Positions 22,672 through 35,325 of a stretch of DNA of 64,000 nt are shown piece by piece (position 1 is the stretch's first letter; each line of letters starts with the position of its first letter). The position numbers and the translations under genes are program-made. The stretch comes from Dermanyssus gallinae (lineage: Eukaryota; Arthropoda; Arachnida; Mesostigmata; Dermanyssidae), in NCBI GenBank assembly GCA_003439945.1, contig QVRM01001115.1, forward strand, positions 186,001 to 250,000. The letters run 5' to 3'. A model generated the notes under the pieces. That model was not told the DNA's origin and did not search any database. It saw nothing but the letters and a program-made list of their open reading frames with translations.

Positions 22672-23940
22672 CTCCCCGACATTATTCGTGGCCACGCGAT
22701 TTGCCTTTGCTCTTTCGAAGAGTTCTTTACCCTTGACGTAGTACAGGGGTGCTTGGATTTGTGCGATAAATGCAGCTAAGGCAAATAGGAGACAAAAGTT
22801 CACGAACGACAGAACGTTGGAGGTTCAAGGCACGTAAACCGTGCCTTCAGACACATCAACAGCGGCAGGAGCGGCAACAGTAGCCAGAGAGCCAGAGAGA
22901 ACATCCACAGAACAAGAGACATCGTCCACAGCCGAAGAAGTCGCCGTTCACAGTAGTAGTGGAGCTCTTCAGGGGGTGTGGGGAGTAAGGGTCACTCTCA
23001 AGTGACCGCCCGTGCCCTATCGGGTCGACAACAACGTCGAAAACTACGGACCGCGACGGCATTTTGCTCCCTAGACTGCGTGTGGACAAACTGTCAACGG
23101 GAATACTTTGGGACAATGGCCAACTTGGAGGCATGCAGCGGCGAGAACGTCTTCGACAACAACAACGACAATAACAACAACCACCACCACCACCACCATC
23201 ATCAAAGGAGAACATCGACGCTTCGACCAAGGGGATCTGCAGGATCAAGTGAAGGATATATACGGGATACTCTAAGAGAGAGCGCGAAAGAACAAGCGAG
23301 AGAGAGAGAGAGAGAGAGAGAGAGGAAGAAGCAGAAATAAAAATGATCAGAGAACGCATATAGTACTACTACTACTCAAGCAAGTAAAAGCGTGAGCTGC
23401 AGAGTAAGCGAGTGGGGGAGAGAAGTAAGGGAAAGCAAAGAGAGCAGAAGAGAGAAAGATAGAGAAGGAGTGAGAGAGAGAGAGACGCGGGGTGATGCGA
23501 GTTGACTAAATTCAAAAACGTCATACATTACTTTGAACTGCCCCTTGGGACAGCAGCGCAGTTTCAGCTCTGCGTTCGTGTGCGCGCGTGCCTGCGGACG
23601 GAGACGACCAGGCGGCGGCGGTTGGTTGGCGAGTTGAGCGGGCGACTAGAACCAGAGGACGGGCGGTCTCCGAGCGACCCAGCCAGCCAGCCAGAGAGAG
23701 AGAGAGAGAGATAGAGAGAGGCCTGCGAATCATAATGGCAACAGCTGCCTGCTGGCTGGTGGCTGGCGTTGCCGCGTGAAAACGACCTCTCATGGGTGGT
23801 CCATGTGAGCGTCAGCGCTTGTCCATGGTGTGTGTTGTGTGTCTGTGCGTGTTTGTGTAGGGGAACGTATGTTGCCTCGTTGTATGTATGTTCGCCTCGT
23901 CGCTACTAGAGGTAGTTGCTCGTGGAGCAGTACGTAATAG
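22669..23940. other. No recognised gene; GA-rich repeats
   Basis: The stretch contains a CAA/CAC tract (23155-23205), a (GA)n tract (about 23298-23323), further GA-rich sequence to 23490 and another (GA)n at about 23692-23730. Open frames of 70-167 codons over these tracts encode Ser/Leu, Arg/Glu or Asn/His runs and are artefacts. Confidence 0.5.
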
Positions 23941-24110
23941 CAACAGCAGTAGGCTCGCAACAACAACAACAACAACAACAATAACGACGACGACAGCAAC
24001 AACAGCAACAACGCAAATAACAACAACAGCAACAACAATAACAACAAAAACAACGACAACAACGTCAACAACGACAACAACAACAACATTAGCAGCAGTA
24101 GCTCACAACA
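23940..24110. repeat. AAC-rich trinucleotide array, about 170 bp
   Basis: AAC units with GAC, AGC and ATA variants run nearly unbroken. Forward frames read Thr runs and reverse frames Leu/Val runs. It is among the longest of the AAC-class arrays in the window. Confidence 0.88.
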
Positions 24111-24371
24111 ACAGCAGTAGCTCGACCCTTTTTCACGTTTGGTCAACGATTATTCTGTCGACGTTGTACCGGCGGCGTACCAGCCGCCGATATTTCCCGC
24201 GTTGCCCCCGTGGCCGTGGTCCTCGTAGTAACTGCTGCGTGGCCTGCTCGTAGCGCCTCAAACACCCCCCTTCTACTGTAGAACCCCAACCGGTTGCGTG
24301 GCCTGTTGTTGCCTGACCCCCTGCAACTCAAGTAGTCCCTTGTCTCGTGTGAATTACGGCAAGCCATCCGC

Positions 24372-24403
<32 letters not shown>

Positions 24404-24850
24404 CTTGAGCTCGCTGTACAGGTTTAGTCAGTCATTAGACGTTTGATTGTATGTGTGTGCTCATCGTAATTGGAAGATCATGGAAGGCCCACGCTCATAC
24501 ACGATGCACGATGTTAGAAGCGACCGATGTGTATGTGAGTGTCAATATCTCAAAGAACATTTGTGTGAGCATGTGAAGCTTGTGTGTGTGTCGAGAGAGC
24601 AATTCGTTGGAGTGGTCACCAGTTAGTTATTAGGCGACATAGCGTCGATGTCGGCGATGATAACCCGTTAATTATGGCAGAGGTCTATTTCGAATTCAAT
24701 CGAATATTTTCGAATCAGTCGTCCAAGGTTGATGAAACATCAAAATCGAAAAGAAAAGCGAACAGAGAGAAGAATGAGAGAAGAATTTTTCAATGAGTGG
24801 CGAACTCACGTTTAAGCACGGCCTTGTTTACCGATGTGCTCTGAATAGCA
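24111..24850. other. No recognised gene
   Basis: GC-rich sequence with a short (CAG)n at 24377-24400, then more AT-rich DNA with a 70-codon Lys/Arg/Asn-rich frame (24584-24796) that shows no motif. Nothing else is supported. Confidence 0.45.
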
Positions 24851-24852
24851 AC

Positions 24853-24938
24853 GTGCGGGTTGGGTTCAAATCGAGCAAATCGCCTGTTCTACTGGTTACT
24901 CGATTAGCAGCCAGTTGCGAGCACTTTAGCGCTGCACC
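24853..24938 (-). repeat. Possible tRNA-derived SINE head
   Basis: Read on the minus strand, about 86 bases start GTGCAGCGCTAAAGTGCTCG, resembling a polymerase III A box region, and end in GATTTGAACCC then CCGCAC. The last part is a loose B-box match, and the outer GTGC/GCAC bases can pair as an acceptor stem. A short (TA)n (about 24938-24950) abuts the head. The plus strand also carries GGTTCAAATC, so the orientation is uncertain. It is too diverged to be a tRNA gene. Confidence 0.35.
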
Positions 24939-25248
24939 TATATATATATACTTAAACTTTTAGTGTTTACCACGCTACCTCAGACATGCCAGCAGAAAGG
25001 TGAATGACCTTAAACGTACGTTCATTACATAAAACACATACACAAGTGCACATAAAAGATTGTTCGTTTAAATGCATCTCCGCGCAAACTTAAAGAGTTC
25101 CCTTCGGGACTATAACGCCGCCCAGACGTCGTGTTGCGCTGCTGATGCGTGTCGGGATCAGCGCCACGCTTCGAGTCGCAGTTACTACGTAAGCTGGCCG
25201 AGTTTTCCAACTGAACGGAACTGATTGTTAGCAAGTGATAGTAAAACA

Positions 25249-25334
25249 CACCCAAATAGGCTGTTGTACGGATAGCAAAAAGAAACAGTGAAAATTCGTA
25301 TAATTTTTACTGTTTCCACCAGCCTATTTGGGTG
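25249..25334. repeat. Small nested foldback (86 bp)
   Basis: Perfect 15-bp arms (CACCCAAATAGGCTG at 25249-25263, complement at 25320-25334) enclose a second near-perfect inverted pair of 15 bp (25282-25296 with 25302-25316, one mismatch) around a 5-base loop. The result is a two-tier hairpin. No transposon gene or flanking duplication is evident and no second copy was found. It may be a tiny foldback/MITE or an RNA-level hairpin. It lies just beyond the 3' side of the minus-strand retrotransposon fragment. Confidence 0.85.
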
Positions 25335-25441
25335 TTTATATATAATGTAATCAATCATTTACGGTGGGAACATGTAATTTGGGTTCCTGCAAACGTGTGA
25401 ACTACTACGGGGGGGGGGGACACTTTAAAAACCAGCTATTT

Positions 25442-26250
25442 CTGAAGGGTTCCCCCGAATCGAGACCGCATTGCCCCGTTGCACATTCAGCGACAGGCGC
25501 TATCTAAGGGATCACCCGCTCGTTTATCTCCGCTAGCTAGAATCAGCCGCTCTCTGACCTTCTGTAGCAAACTGCCAGTGAACGGGCCTGGCTCGCCAAG
25601 GGTCCCGAAGACAAGTGGGTAAAACCTGTACGGGCACCCGATGTTCTGGTACTTTCCAGCCTTGTCTACCTCGGCGAGAGCCGAAGCATGATCGGCCTGG
25701 GACTGCGCCAGAACTGACCATTGAAGGGGCTAATGAGTCAGTAGCTGTCGCGTCCCAAACCAGCATGCATTCGCTCTCGAACGGGGTTAAGAACAGACCG
25801 TCAGGTTGCTTTCCGCCCTCCCTGTCTAGTCCAACGGGTTCTAGGTCGCACGGTAGACCACTGGATCGTAGAGATCTGCTAAAGGATTCATTCAGAGCTT
25901 GGTGACTAGCCCGCGGCATCCGCCTGGCCGGACGATGTTTCCGCAGACGCAGGTGTGAGTGCATACAAGGTATGTCTCCAAACTAAGTCCGACCGCGAAC
26001 CTCACCGTCTCGTTATCTAATAGAATCCTTGTCTGGAGACAGGGCAAGGCGTGGAGACGTTCGCCCGCCCCTTTGAAGGAGACGGCGCGCAACCTGGCCC
26101 TATTGGCGTCCATGGCGCATCCCGCAATGAGGTTTTCGACTCTTTTCTCAAATAGAGTTGCCGACCGTTTTCCCTGGTGTCCAGCTTCGCGGCGGGTTTC
26201 GTGGCCGAACAGGGCAACTGCTCTACGGCGAGTTGTTTCCAATCAAACTC
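25442..26250 (-). pseudogene. Decayed non-LTR retrotransposon fragment (C-terminal part)
   Basis: Read on the minus strand over three frames, this gives a recognisable stretch of a retroelement polyprotein downstream of the reverse transcriptase. An upstream part carries RLRAVSFKGAGERLHALP and then TVRFAVGLSLE (about 26110-25985). Next come a Cys motif CVCG (about 25940) and GCRGLV, a block LEPVGLDREGGKQPDGLF (about 25845-25795), VWDATATDSLAPS (about 25770-25730), and, after a frameshift, AGKYQNIGCPYRFYPLVFGT (about 25660-25600) with TLGEPGP and SGDKRAG. From my knowledge of animal LINE-like elements this order of blocks is a conserved C-terminal module, but the clade is uncertain. A second copy with the same blocks lies at 42411-42836 (plus). 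At least two frameshifts and stops show it is dead. Confidence 0.8.
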
Positions 26251-26279
26251 CTAAGTCTATAAGAGCAAAGAATTGAGAA

Positions 26280-27900
26280 TGGTTCTATCCTGTTTCTACT
26301 AATTTCAAAAATATGCGATAGGAGAGAAACTGTGTGCTATATATATAAGATGAACGTGTTTATTATAGCACATTTATTAAATGTCAATATCTAAAACATG
26401 TTCTAAGCGATATATCTACTTATTGAAACAAAATAAAGGTTATTTGTATGTATGTACATATATATCTTATGGATATGTACATATATATATATATATATCT
26501 TATGGAGGAATCTTATGGATCTCACCGTTTTAACTTTGCAAGGAACCTTGAGGATATATCGCTCGCACCGGGTCCATAAGAACGGGGGCTACCATCAAGC
26601 AAGGACACGGACAACTGACTCTTAACTTCACGTGACACCTTTTTACCACCATTTTTATTAAGGCGAGCACTGCCGAGCGTGCAAACGTATTGTAAATGAT
26701 TAATAAATCATCACAATATTTTCTATATATATATATATTTTGTATTGACGCTTCTAAAATATCTGGCTTTGTGTTATAACTAAATGTATATACATACTGA
26801 CACATATTGGATATTTACATAAAACGCCAAAATCAGCTGAACCGCTCGAACGCAACAACAATAAGAACAATACTTGCAACAGCATAATCGCGTACAGAAA
26901 CAACATTCTTGCCGTTCTTTATAAACTTTAAGCTGTTGCCGATGAAACCATCGAAGGTTACGTAGCAACTCACTCAGGATGTACCGGCATTTTGGCTTTC
27001 AATGATTTAAAGCTTTCTTAATTGTTGCCAATGTGAGCTAAAAGCAAGCACACATGGATTGAACATTGAATGGAAATAATGATAACTCCTACTATAAAGA
27101 GCAACTCTAAACATGATAGTCACAGCTGTATCTTTATGTATTCCTGTGCTACTCTCAACTTTATTTGCCAGTACGTTTCTAAACAAAACGAGAAATTAAC
27201 AATCGTGCATTACAGATAAATCATAAATTATTAAAAAGCATTGAGTTTTACCCAACCTGGATGTTAATAATAATAATACTGCGGCATAACAATAACCGAC
27301 TGGTTTCATTTCACGAAAGAAAGCTGTGGAGAAATACAAGGTCAGCGTATTAGGAGAAAACTCGGAGCAACAACAACAACCCCCGTAATAAAGAATTAGA
27401 ACTGCTAAAGACGAAGCAGTACATGTCGAGCTGAACTGGAAGAGATTAACTCTGGGAGTCGGCCGGGTTAATCTCCGGAGCGTTTGTCAGGCATTCCAAG
27501 TTAGATAATCGTCGCGCTTTAGACAGTAGTAGTAGCTGCAGCAGCAGCAGCAACAACAACAACAACGACAACAAACACAAGGTTTACTTTGTGACAACGA
27601 ATTTTAGCGAGACTTTCTCCATTGTCACAGTTTTGCGCGTTTGATATGCATGAGGCTACGAATTCAGCAGAAGATGGTCGAGCCTCTTTGCTACAACGAA
27701 CTCTTGGCTTGGCCTGGATGTTGTAGTGTTGTGTAGGCGTATTCGCTCTAGCAACAGTGAGAGCTAACGATTAGTTCTTATTGTTGTTGTTGCTGTTGTC
27801 GTCTCTGTTGTGTTAGAGTGGATTCGGCGGCACATTGATTGTCATCTGGGTGGAAAACGCGCACCCGCTTTTTTGTCCGTATATCCTTAAGACAGTATAT
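26280..27900. other. No recognised gene; AT-rich with short repeats
   Basis: The stretch contains repeated ATCTTATGGA-like units around 26465-26520 mixed with TA runs, a CAA/CAG array at 27537-27572 and GTTGTT at 27780-27800. Unique DNA between them is AT-rich with only short open frames. No gene or element is recognised. Confidence 0.5.
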
Positions 27901-27903
27901 ATG

Positions 27904-27904
<1 letters not shown>

Positions 27905-27934
<30 letters not shown>

Positions 27935-27964
27935 CATATATCACAAATGTATATTTTGCTATAC

Positions 27965-27999
<35 letters not shown>
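27905..27999. repeat. Paired (TA)n microsatellites
   Basis: Two pure TA tracts (about 27905-27933 and 27967-27999) flank 33 bases of unique AT-rich sequence. Open frames on both strands read Tyr-Ile. Confidence 0.9.
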
Positions 28000-28001
<2 letters not shown>

Positions 28002-28384
28002 TGTGTTTTGCATTCTCATAACACGAAACGAACTAAAGATCTATGCTACTACCTCTAATAAAGTATAATGAGGCATCGTTGCCGGAAAATCAAAACGGGC
28101 ACCTTTAACTATAAAAAAAGACGCTAACAGAATCGATTTTCATGTCGGTGCACCTGATCTTTATAGAGAAAGAGCGCACAAGAGAGAAACAACGCCCTCT
28201 GACAACGGCCGCTCGAAATGCGCCGTAGGCCGCACGCGTTCATCAGTTCTGAACAATGGCAGTCTCTCTCATTCTTTCAGTCTGCTTTCGTTTTTATGCT
28301 GATAAGCTTCGCACAAACCTGAAGCACATCCTGCAGACCTAACGAAGCCACGGTCCATCATACCAGAGTCACCATCCATTGTTG
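28000..28384. other. No recognised gene
   Basis: About 385 bases of mixed-composition unique DNA. No motif, RNA gene or repeat was recognised. Confidence 0.5.
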
Positions 28385-28500
28385 CTATTGTTGTTGTTGT
28401 TGTTGTGCTTGTTGTTGCTGCTGTTGTGGTTGTCGTTGTCGTTGTTGTTGTTGTCGTTGCCGTTGTTGTTGTCGTTGCCGTTGTTATTGTTGCAACGTCG
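28385..28500. repeat. GTT/GTC trinucleotide array
   Basis: GTT units with GTC, GCT and GTG variants run for about 115 bases. This is the complement class of the AAC arrays elsewhere. A nearby ACC/ATC array (28692-28745) follows. Frames encode Val runs. Confidence 0.85.
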
Positions 28501-28745
28501 TGTCGTCACGGCTGGAGGTCCCGTCGGTTGTCTTCTTCTTTAGTCCCGTCCCGGGAACATTGCGCTTCAGGGCGTTCGTATGTGTAGGTAGGTAGCCGGA
28601 AGCCGGAATGCTTGCTGAGCTCCGCGGCCTGCGAGATCCACACGGTATCGTTCGTCCCACCTGTGCCGACAACAGCCGTAACCGAGTCGCCTACACCACC
28701 ATCACCATCACGACCACGACAACCACCACCATCATCACCATCATG

Positions 28746-29841
28746 AACACAAACTCCACCACCGCCAGGACGCCGCTTTTGTCTGTCGTCGCGGTTAAGC
28801 CTAAATGAACGTGCTAATGAATTGGGTTGGTACAGAGGTGGTTTGCGGCGCGTCCACGCACAGAAGAAGGTAGACATTCTTATTTATTCAGAGCTAGACT
28901 CCACGACGGCAGCGGGAAGTTTTGTGTTTTTGCTACATGACAACAGCGACGGAAAGGTCCGAACGTGTTCAGTGTCTATAGCGGGAATCGTCGGTGCACG
29001 GAGCCCATTCGACCAGCCGACAGTCATCTGCTGTGTGTTAGACGACGTCTATTCGTTAGGGCTAAACCTGAAATAGTTTTAAAAAACGTTATGACGATGG
29101 TAAACATGCGAGAATAAGAAAGTACTAAGCTTGAAGTACTAACTTAGCCACTGTAGCCGCCTGCTACCAGCTGATAGTTTTGGCTATAGTGTCGTACCTA
29201 AAGCGTAAGTGTCTACAGGGTTGGCAATCTAAGTGAAAACTAGCTTTTTCTGTTTCACACTATTTGGCTATGTGGCTATTCATTATCAGACATTCACTAT
29301 CATTCTGTTTAGCAATTTAATTAGTTGCGTTTTGGCTTTTTGTTTAAGTTAAATTTTTTTGTCTTTATCATTTTGCTGTTGGACGCGTAACATCGCAGCC
29401 TGCCCAAATAAGATGCGTAAAGGAAGTAGCACGTGTACGCGTTACGGCCGTCTTGTTCTTCGATATTGCAGGTTTACTGCGCGTGGGCCTTGCCAAGAGG
29501 ACACATGGCGCACTTATGCGGTTCTCGTATATATATATATATATATATATACGCTCTTGTATATGTTTACAATTTCAGCACTGCATAAACAAAGACAGCC
29601 CGCGTACTTTACCGGTACTGGAGAGTAGGCCGCAGCAGCAACAGCACCAGTATGTGATCTACTCATCGATTCGTTCGCCCGCCAGAAAGATCATTTTTCC
29701 TTTAGGCGAGCCGGTTAAACAACGATGCTTGTTGGCATGATGCCATATAGTGTCAGCGGCGTTTGCCTATCTACGACTGAAAGACTGTGTACATGCAACT
29801 ACAGCGGAACGTCAGAATAGACCCGATAGAGATGCCCAAAA

Positions 29842-29881
<40 letters not shown>

Positions 29882-30487
29882 CAGATCTACGACTAATTTG
29901 AGTGAAAAAGCAAATATCTTTAAACGCAATAACGGTTTCCGTTCAACATATCGAGCGGTTGTCTACCAACTTGATATTGTAATGATAGTGTTGACAGGGT
30001 GACTGATAGCCAGAGCGCAGCGCAACATTTGGCCAAATTTGTTCACGCAAAAATTATGCTGTTTGTTTTCGTTGACTTGGAAACTTCGTAATTTAGGTAA
30101 TCTGTCTCAGGTTGAATGATGAAACCCGTTGTCGACCAACAATAGTTCAAGTTGAGCTTGTAGACTTTTGCCCTAGCCAGACCAAGCACAAAAAGAGCAA
30201 TATGCAGAGAACGGGCTTGCGTTGATTAGACTTACGACGTCGACGGGTATACATTTTGTGAATTTCAGAGCTGTAAGATGTATGTGACTCATATGACTAA
30301 CAAAAAAAACAATAACCAATCAAAATAAAAACAGAGCCATACCTAATGAGTTCATTCAAAGCGTCGATGGTAAATGACAGTTAAACATAAAGGCCTGGCG
30401 TTTTCGATATCCGCAAAATTGTGCCGCAGAGAAGTAGACATTTTATATCACTCTGCAAACTGCAACAGTGAACGAGTCGTTTTATGA

Positions 30488-30490
<3 letters not shown>
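28746..30490. other. No recognised gene; (TA)n tracts embedded
   Basis: (TA)n tracts lie at 29527-29550 and 29846-29880. The frame at 28822-29076 (84 codons) has ordinary composition but no motif I can name. Elsewhere the sequence is AT-rich with dense stops. Confidence 0.45.

Positions 30491-30559
<69 letters not shown>
30491..30559. repeat. (TA)n microsatellite, 69 bp
   Basis: Pure TA of about 34 units. The 62-codon frame across it is an artefact. Confidence 0.95.
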
Positions 30560-30561
<2 letters not shown>

Positions 30562-33500
30562 AATTAACTGAACTTATCTTACATTCTCTCTATCCTCGTC
30601 TTTCTTTTATCGTATTGATGGTCGGGTTACAACCAACGGGACTGCAAGGCCTGTGAAGGAGGAAATTTGAGCAGTGTTATCGCTCTTGTCGATACAAATG
30701 GCAAACAGACACCGCTGTGATCCCATCTGGCGACGCTTTAAGTATGCGCAGCGGCAAGTGGATATCAAGCGCGCGCGAACAAGCGTATTGGGCATTAGCT
30801 GATCTACTGTGACGGCTCGGGCAGGACCCGAAAACAGGACCACCCCAAACAACCAGGCTCAAAAGAAGGTCGTCTCGGCATCTAGCTCGTCTAAGTCACA
30901 TGTAGCCTAGACTAGCCTTGTATCTCGTTCGTTCTGCCTCTCAATATCCTGCCCTGTCTTTCTTCGTTTTCCTCTCTTTCCTTTTCTCTCTGCATTGTTC
31001 AGTGGTTGGTTGGAGCTGAAGCTGGGAATCTTGGGCAGCCTCATCCCAGCAAGTGGGACTGGCGTAAGGTGGGGTGGCACGAAGTGTAGTGCACACTCTA
31101 GACGATGTACGTACACACACACAGTCGTTGCTCCACTTGGGAAACAAGCAAGCAGACCTACATTACGCGATTAGACATCCTTCTTCTCATCCTCAGCCTT
31201 CCCGCCAGCCCGCCTGTGTGCTCTTCCATCGTCTTCAGGCGCGGGGACGAAGAAATCGAACGCGCGCATTCACCCCAGGGCAACTGGGGCTATCAGTTTT
31301 GCTCGTTGGGATTCGTCTGAACCGGTGGGATGGGCTGAGGGCCAAGTGGGCGGATAAAGGGGGTGCAGCCGTCGTACAAGCAGTACAAGCAACCCGGCCC
31401 GGCCCGGCAACTGGATGGAGATGACCCTAAATCCACAACTACTGCTTCCACAACTACCACTACAACGAACGACGACGACGACAACGACAACGACGACTGG
31501 AGTACGAGCAGCAGGACAGCGGTTTTGAGGCAACTGGCGGGCATAAATACATCAGAGGGGGCTAAGAGGCAGCTAGCGTGGCACTACTACGTCTGCTTTT
31601 ACTATTACTTTGTTCTAGTAGTCGTAGTAGCAGTAGTGATAGTGGTCGTCGCTGCGGTAGTGCAGGATATCTCGGCTGTGAACGCTTCATCTAACAACGG
31701 CTATAAGATCCGCTTCCTCCTTGCCTCCCTTTGACCGCGCGATACATGCTTACACACGACTATATAAATTCAGATAAATAGATGTATAGATACACACGTA
31801 CACAGCTAGTAGAAACTGCATCCCAATGGAGGAACGGATGCGTACGTCGGACGGTTTGTGACCGAGTGATGATGAAGGAGCAATCGAAGAAGAACAAGAA
31901 GGAGAAGAAGAAGAAGACGAAACCGTGCCAGCAAGCGAAACTAAAGATTTCGCCAATGCTGGTCGGTGCGTCGTCGACCAAGCGTCCTACGGCCACGTCG
32001 TGTCTTCATTAAGTTCTTCAGTGTCTGAAGAAGAGACCAACATGCCAGCTAAGGCCTTTAGGCTTGAGCAGACTGGGTGATGGAGTTTACCCCTTTGGCG
32101 GGCAAGGGTTCGCCTTGACGTACAATGACGATGAAACGACTATCATCGATTCGCTGCAATTCGTTGTCGCTCTTGCATCCTGCCTGAGCAACCAGGCATA
32201 CGTATGTATATCACTTACTCAAGCAGAATGACCGAACCGAACGAGGCAACGCACGAATGCCCAGGACTGACCCAAAGTGGCGGCTACGCGCCAACTCCTT
32301 CGCGCCCCGCTTCTATACGCTCGCCGTTGCTGCTGCTGCTACTGCTGCCGTCAGCCCTTTGGCAGGCTTCTTGCTTTCACGGGCCTTGACTGTGTGTATG
32401 CAGACCCCATACTTTTGCATGGCTCTGCCGCCCGTACTATGCCCATCCATAATTGCGCTCATGCAGATAGCAGCGATTATAAACACCATATGAGTAGTGT
32501 AAGGGAACACCAGAGGGCCGTGGGCGCCCCATTCTCTCGACAACGGGACAACAAGAGCGTCTGGCGGCGGCAGCTCGAGGACTTTAAGTTCTCAACTTGC
32601 GGCGATGCTAGTTTCCGCTGCTGCTGCTGCTGCTACAGCTTCAGGAGTCACAATGGAAGCGAAAAGTCAACGATGCCAATTTATATGCCTCATCCCCCAC
32701 TTCCCCACTCCCCATGTCATGTGTGACCAAGAACAGGCCAAGCCAAAGGAAAGAAGAACGATATTATCCTCCCGATATAGCGTTCTACTTCGAGCCACGA
32801 GAGATACGGAGCGAGTAAGATCCCAAGAGAGGTATAGAAGGGGGGAGATATGTCAGCGACAAAAAGAGATAAGAAATCTGCTGTACGAAGCGGGAGTAAC
32901 TGAGCCAGCCAACAATATTATATAGTTGCATAGATGTGCGCAATCCTGCGCACTGCCCTGCGCACACACATCTCAGGACGGTCATGCTTCTACGAGAGGT
33001 GGTAGCAGTTCTCGTGGTGGTGGCTGTAGCTAGTAAGCAGCGGCGATTGTGCCGGCTCGGACTGCGTTCAGTTCCGCCGCAGTCGAAAAGGGTCTTGCAG
33101 CAGGAGTGCTTCTTTCTGCTGCCCTTCTTGTGTGGCAGCATGCGTCTCCATCTTCGTGATTGCCCGTGCACCCCACGGGCTCGCGCTTAGGCGTCCATGT
33201 ACAGATAGATAATAGACGGTGATTGGACGTCTCCAACGATCCGCAGTGTCGTCGGCTGCCTCGCGATGATGATGATATGAGAGTGGTGTTGTTGATGGCT
33301 CTGTTGTTGGAGCGGAAAATGATATGGATCCGGTGTAAGGGGCACAGCTCTTGACGTTGCTACGATAGGCTAGGGGTACATGCACTTACAGACGAAGGCT
33401 CCACGCATGCATCAACCCTATGGATGGGGCAACGGTTGCGTATATGTGTGTTTCGTGTTAATCTAAGCAGAACTACGAGAGGAGAACGTGCCGATGGTAA

Positions 33501-34740
33501 AGCAATTGTCGACGTGAAAACGGTTCCCTCTATGAATGACTGCGCATTCGCCCTTGTCTTGTCACGCGGACGCGAGCTGTGTAGTGTAATGGCTATTTAG
33601 CTTGAGCTGGCATACCTTGAACATAATAATGCTTCCAGACCGAGCAGAATGAAGGTACTATGCAAGCAGCAATTAAGCATAAATCTATTTCTTTGTAGTG
33701 TACATTTACTTAGCCAACGATATCCTGCGCACCTAGCAGAGTATAGCCGATCTCTTTGTAGCTGACGTTTGAACATACCGCTGCTAGCAGATGAACAGTT
33801 GAAGAGAGACACCAATAAGTTGAGCATGCCACAATCGTCGTTCGTCGAACGCCAAAATGTTCACATCTTGCCTGTGCTTATTGACCGACTAAGAAAGGTT
33901 GCATTTTAAAGACTATCGCGGGACTAGCGATAAGCTGCGAGGACAGAGGTTGGAACTTGCACAGTTCTGCCGGAGTGGCAACATTCTCGTGGACAGATAT
34001 GACGTTCCTTGGCCCATGCTAACGATCAGTAATGCATTTACTCTTAGTGGACGTTTTGTGTTTGACTACACGAGTTTGTTTGTCTTTATAGAAGCAAATA
34101 TGTGAATCAAGTTCCAGTGCGCTAAGAATTCGGCAAGAAAATAATTTCTCCCAATGGAACGAGGGGGCGGAAACATCTTGTTTAGAAGAGAGGATGAAAT
34201 ATATAAAAATAGTTATTCTGTCTTTAAAAAAACTTTAACGTGAAACATAACGACTATGACTGTCGAACAACCTTAGTTACTTGGCAATTACGTAACGCAG
34301 CACCATCACTTTGGTGCGAATATGGTAGGCATAACGTTTGCTATTGCCTGAGAGTAGTTTTTTCGACGTACATTTTTGGTCGTAATGGCAAAATGTTACG
34401 ATTCTGCACGTTAACGCGCTAACCTAAGCCATAACAACGAATCGACTTTTTAATACTTTTCTTAATCTGACTATTCGCTTTTCGCTATGCAAGCTAGCGA
34501 AGTGTCTTCCGTTGTGCAGAATTCTCCGCCGAACACGCCGGTACAATCTGTTCCTTCATGCGTTGACTGGTTCCTTCAAACGTATATTTGGCACAACTAT
34601 GTAGGAGAAAAAGGCAGAATAACTACTATTATAAATTGATTTTTCTCTCCTAAACAAGACGTTTCCACCCCCTCCTTTCATTGGGATTTTTTTCTTGCCG
34701 AGATCTACCAACCCTTAAAATAAGTACATATTGTTATACA
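30560..34740. other. No recognised gene; mixed DNA with triplet tracts
   Basis: An ACG/ACA array (about 31440-31497), a GTA/GTC tract (31615-31660), (GAA)n (31885-31920) and short CTG tracts (32325-32348, 32618-32640) are embedded in GC-balanced DNA up to about 33560, then AT-rich DNA. Open frames of 60-149 codons are numerous on both strands but overlap one another and carry no motif. No SINE, LINE or RNA gene is recognised. Confidence 0.45.
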
Positions 34741-34753
34741 TATGTGTATATAT

Positions 34754-35325
34754 AGGGTGTTGCAGAAATTTTTCATAATAGATATAGAAAATGACGCGCT
34801 GCGGCTGTCGCGCGACATGTCGGCGGTGTCGTGTATGTAAAATCAACATACAGTCATTTTACATGCACTTAATCTCGACATGTTCGCCGAAAAATCGTCA
34901 TCACTCCACAACCACAGTTCGCATTGCCATAATTTTGGTACCAAAACGATCGTCATGAAATGCGCATTTGCTGAGTATGTTAGCTTTGAACACGTGGGTG
35001 GTCGTAGAGTTATGATTTTGAGGTATTTGGCGAGAAACCTAATAAATAACTTCATTTTGGCGAATTCTCTTCTAAACGACCGTGTTGCATCTTCTGACGG
35101 GCCTTGTATATTCTTCGGAAGCAGAAATTTCTGTCTAGGAGGACTGGTTGCCTCGCAACAGCACATTTTATGCTCCTATGTCGGGCAAAAACACTAGTGT
35201 CACAAATTGTCGTAATTTCACTCTCACTCCGAAACAAGACTTCTCAGAGACCATGTTCCATTAGAAAAAAATTGCTTTAACGAGATCTACAATTCCCTAT
35301 ATCTATTATAAACAAATTCTGCAAC

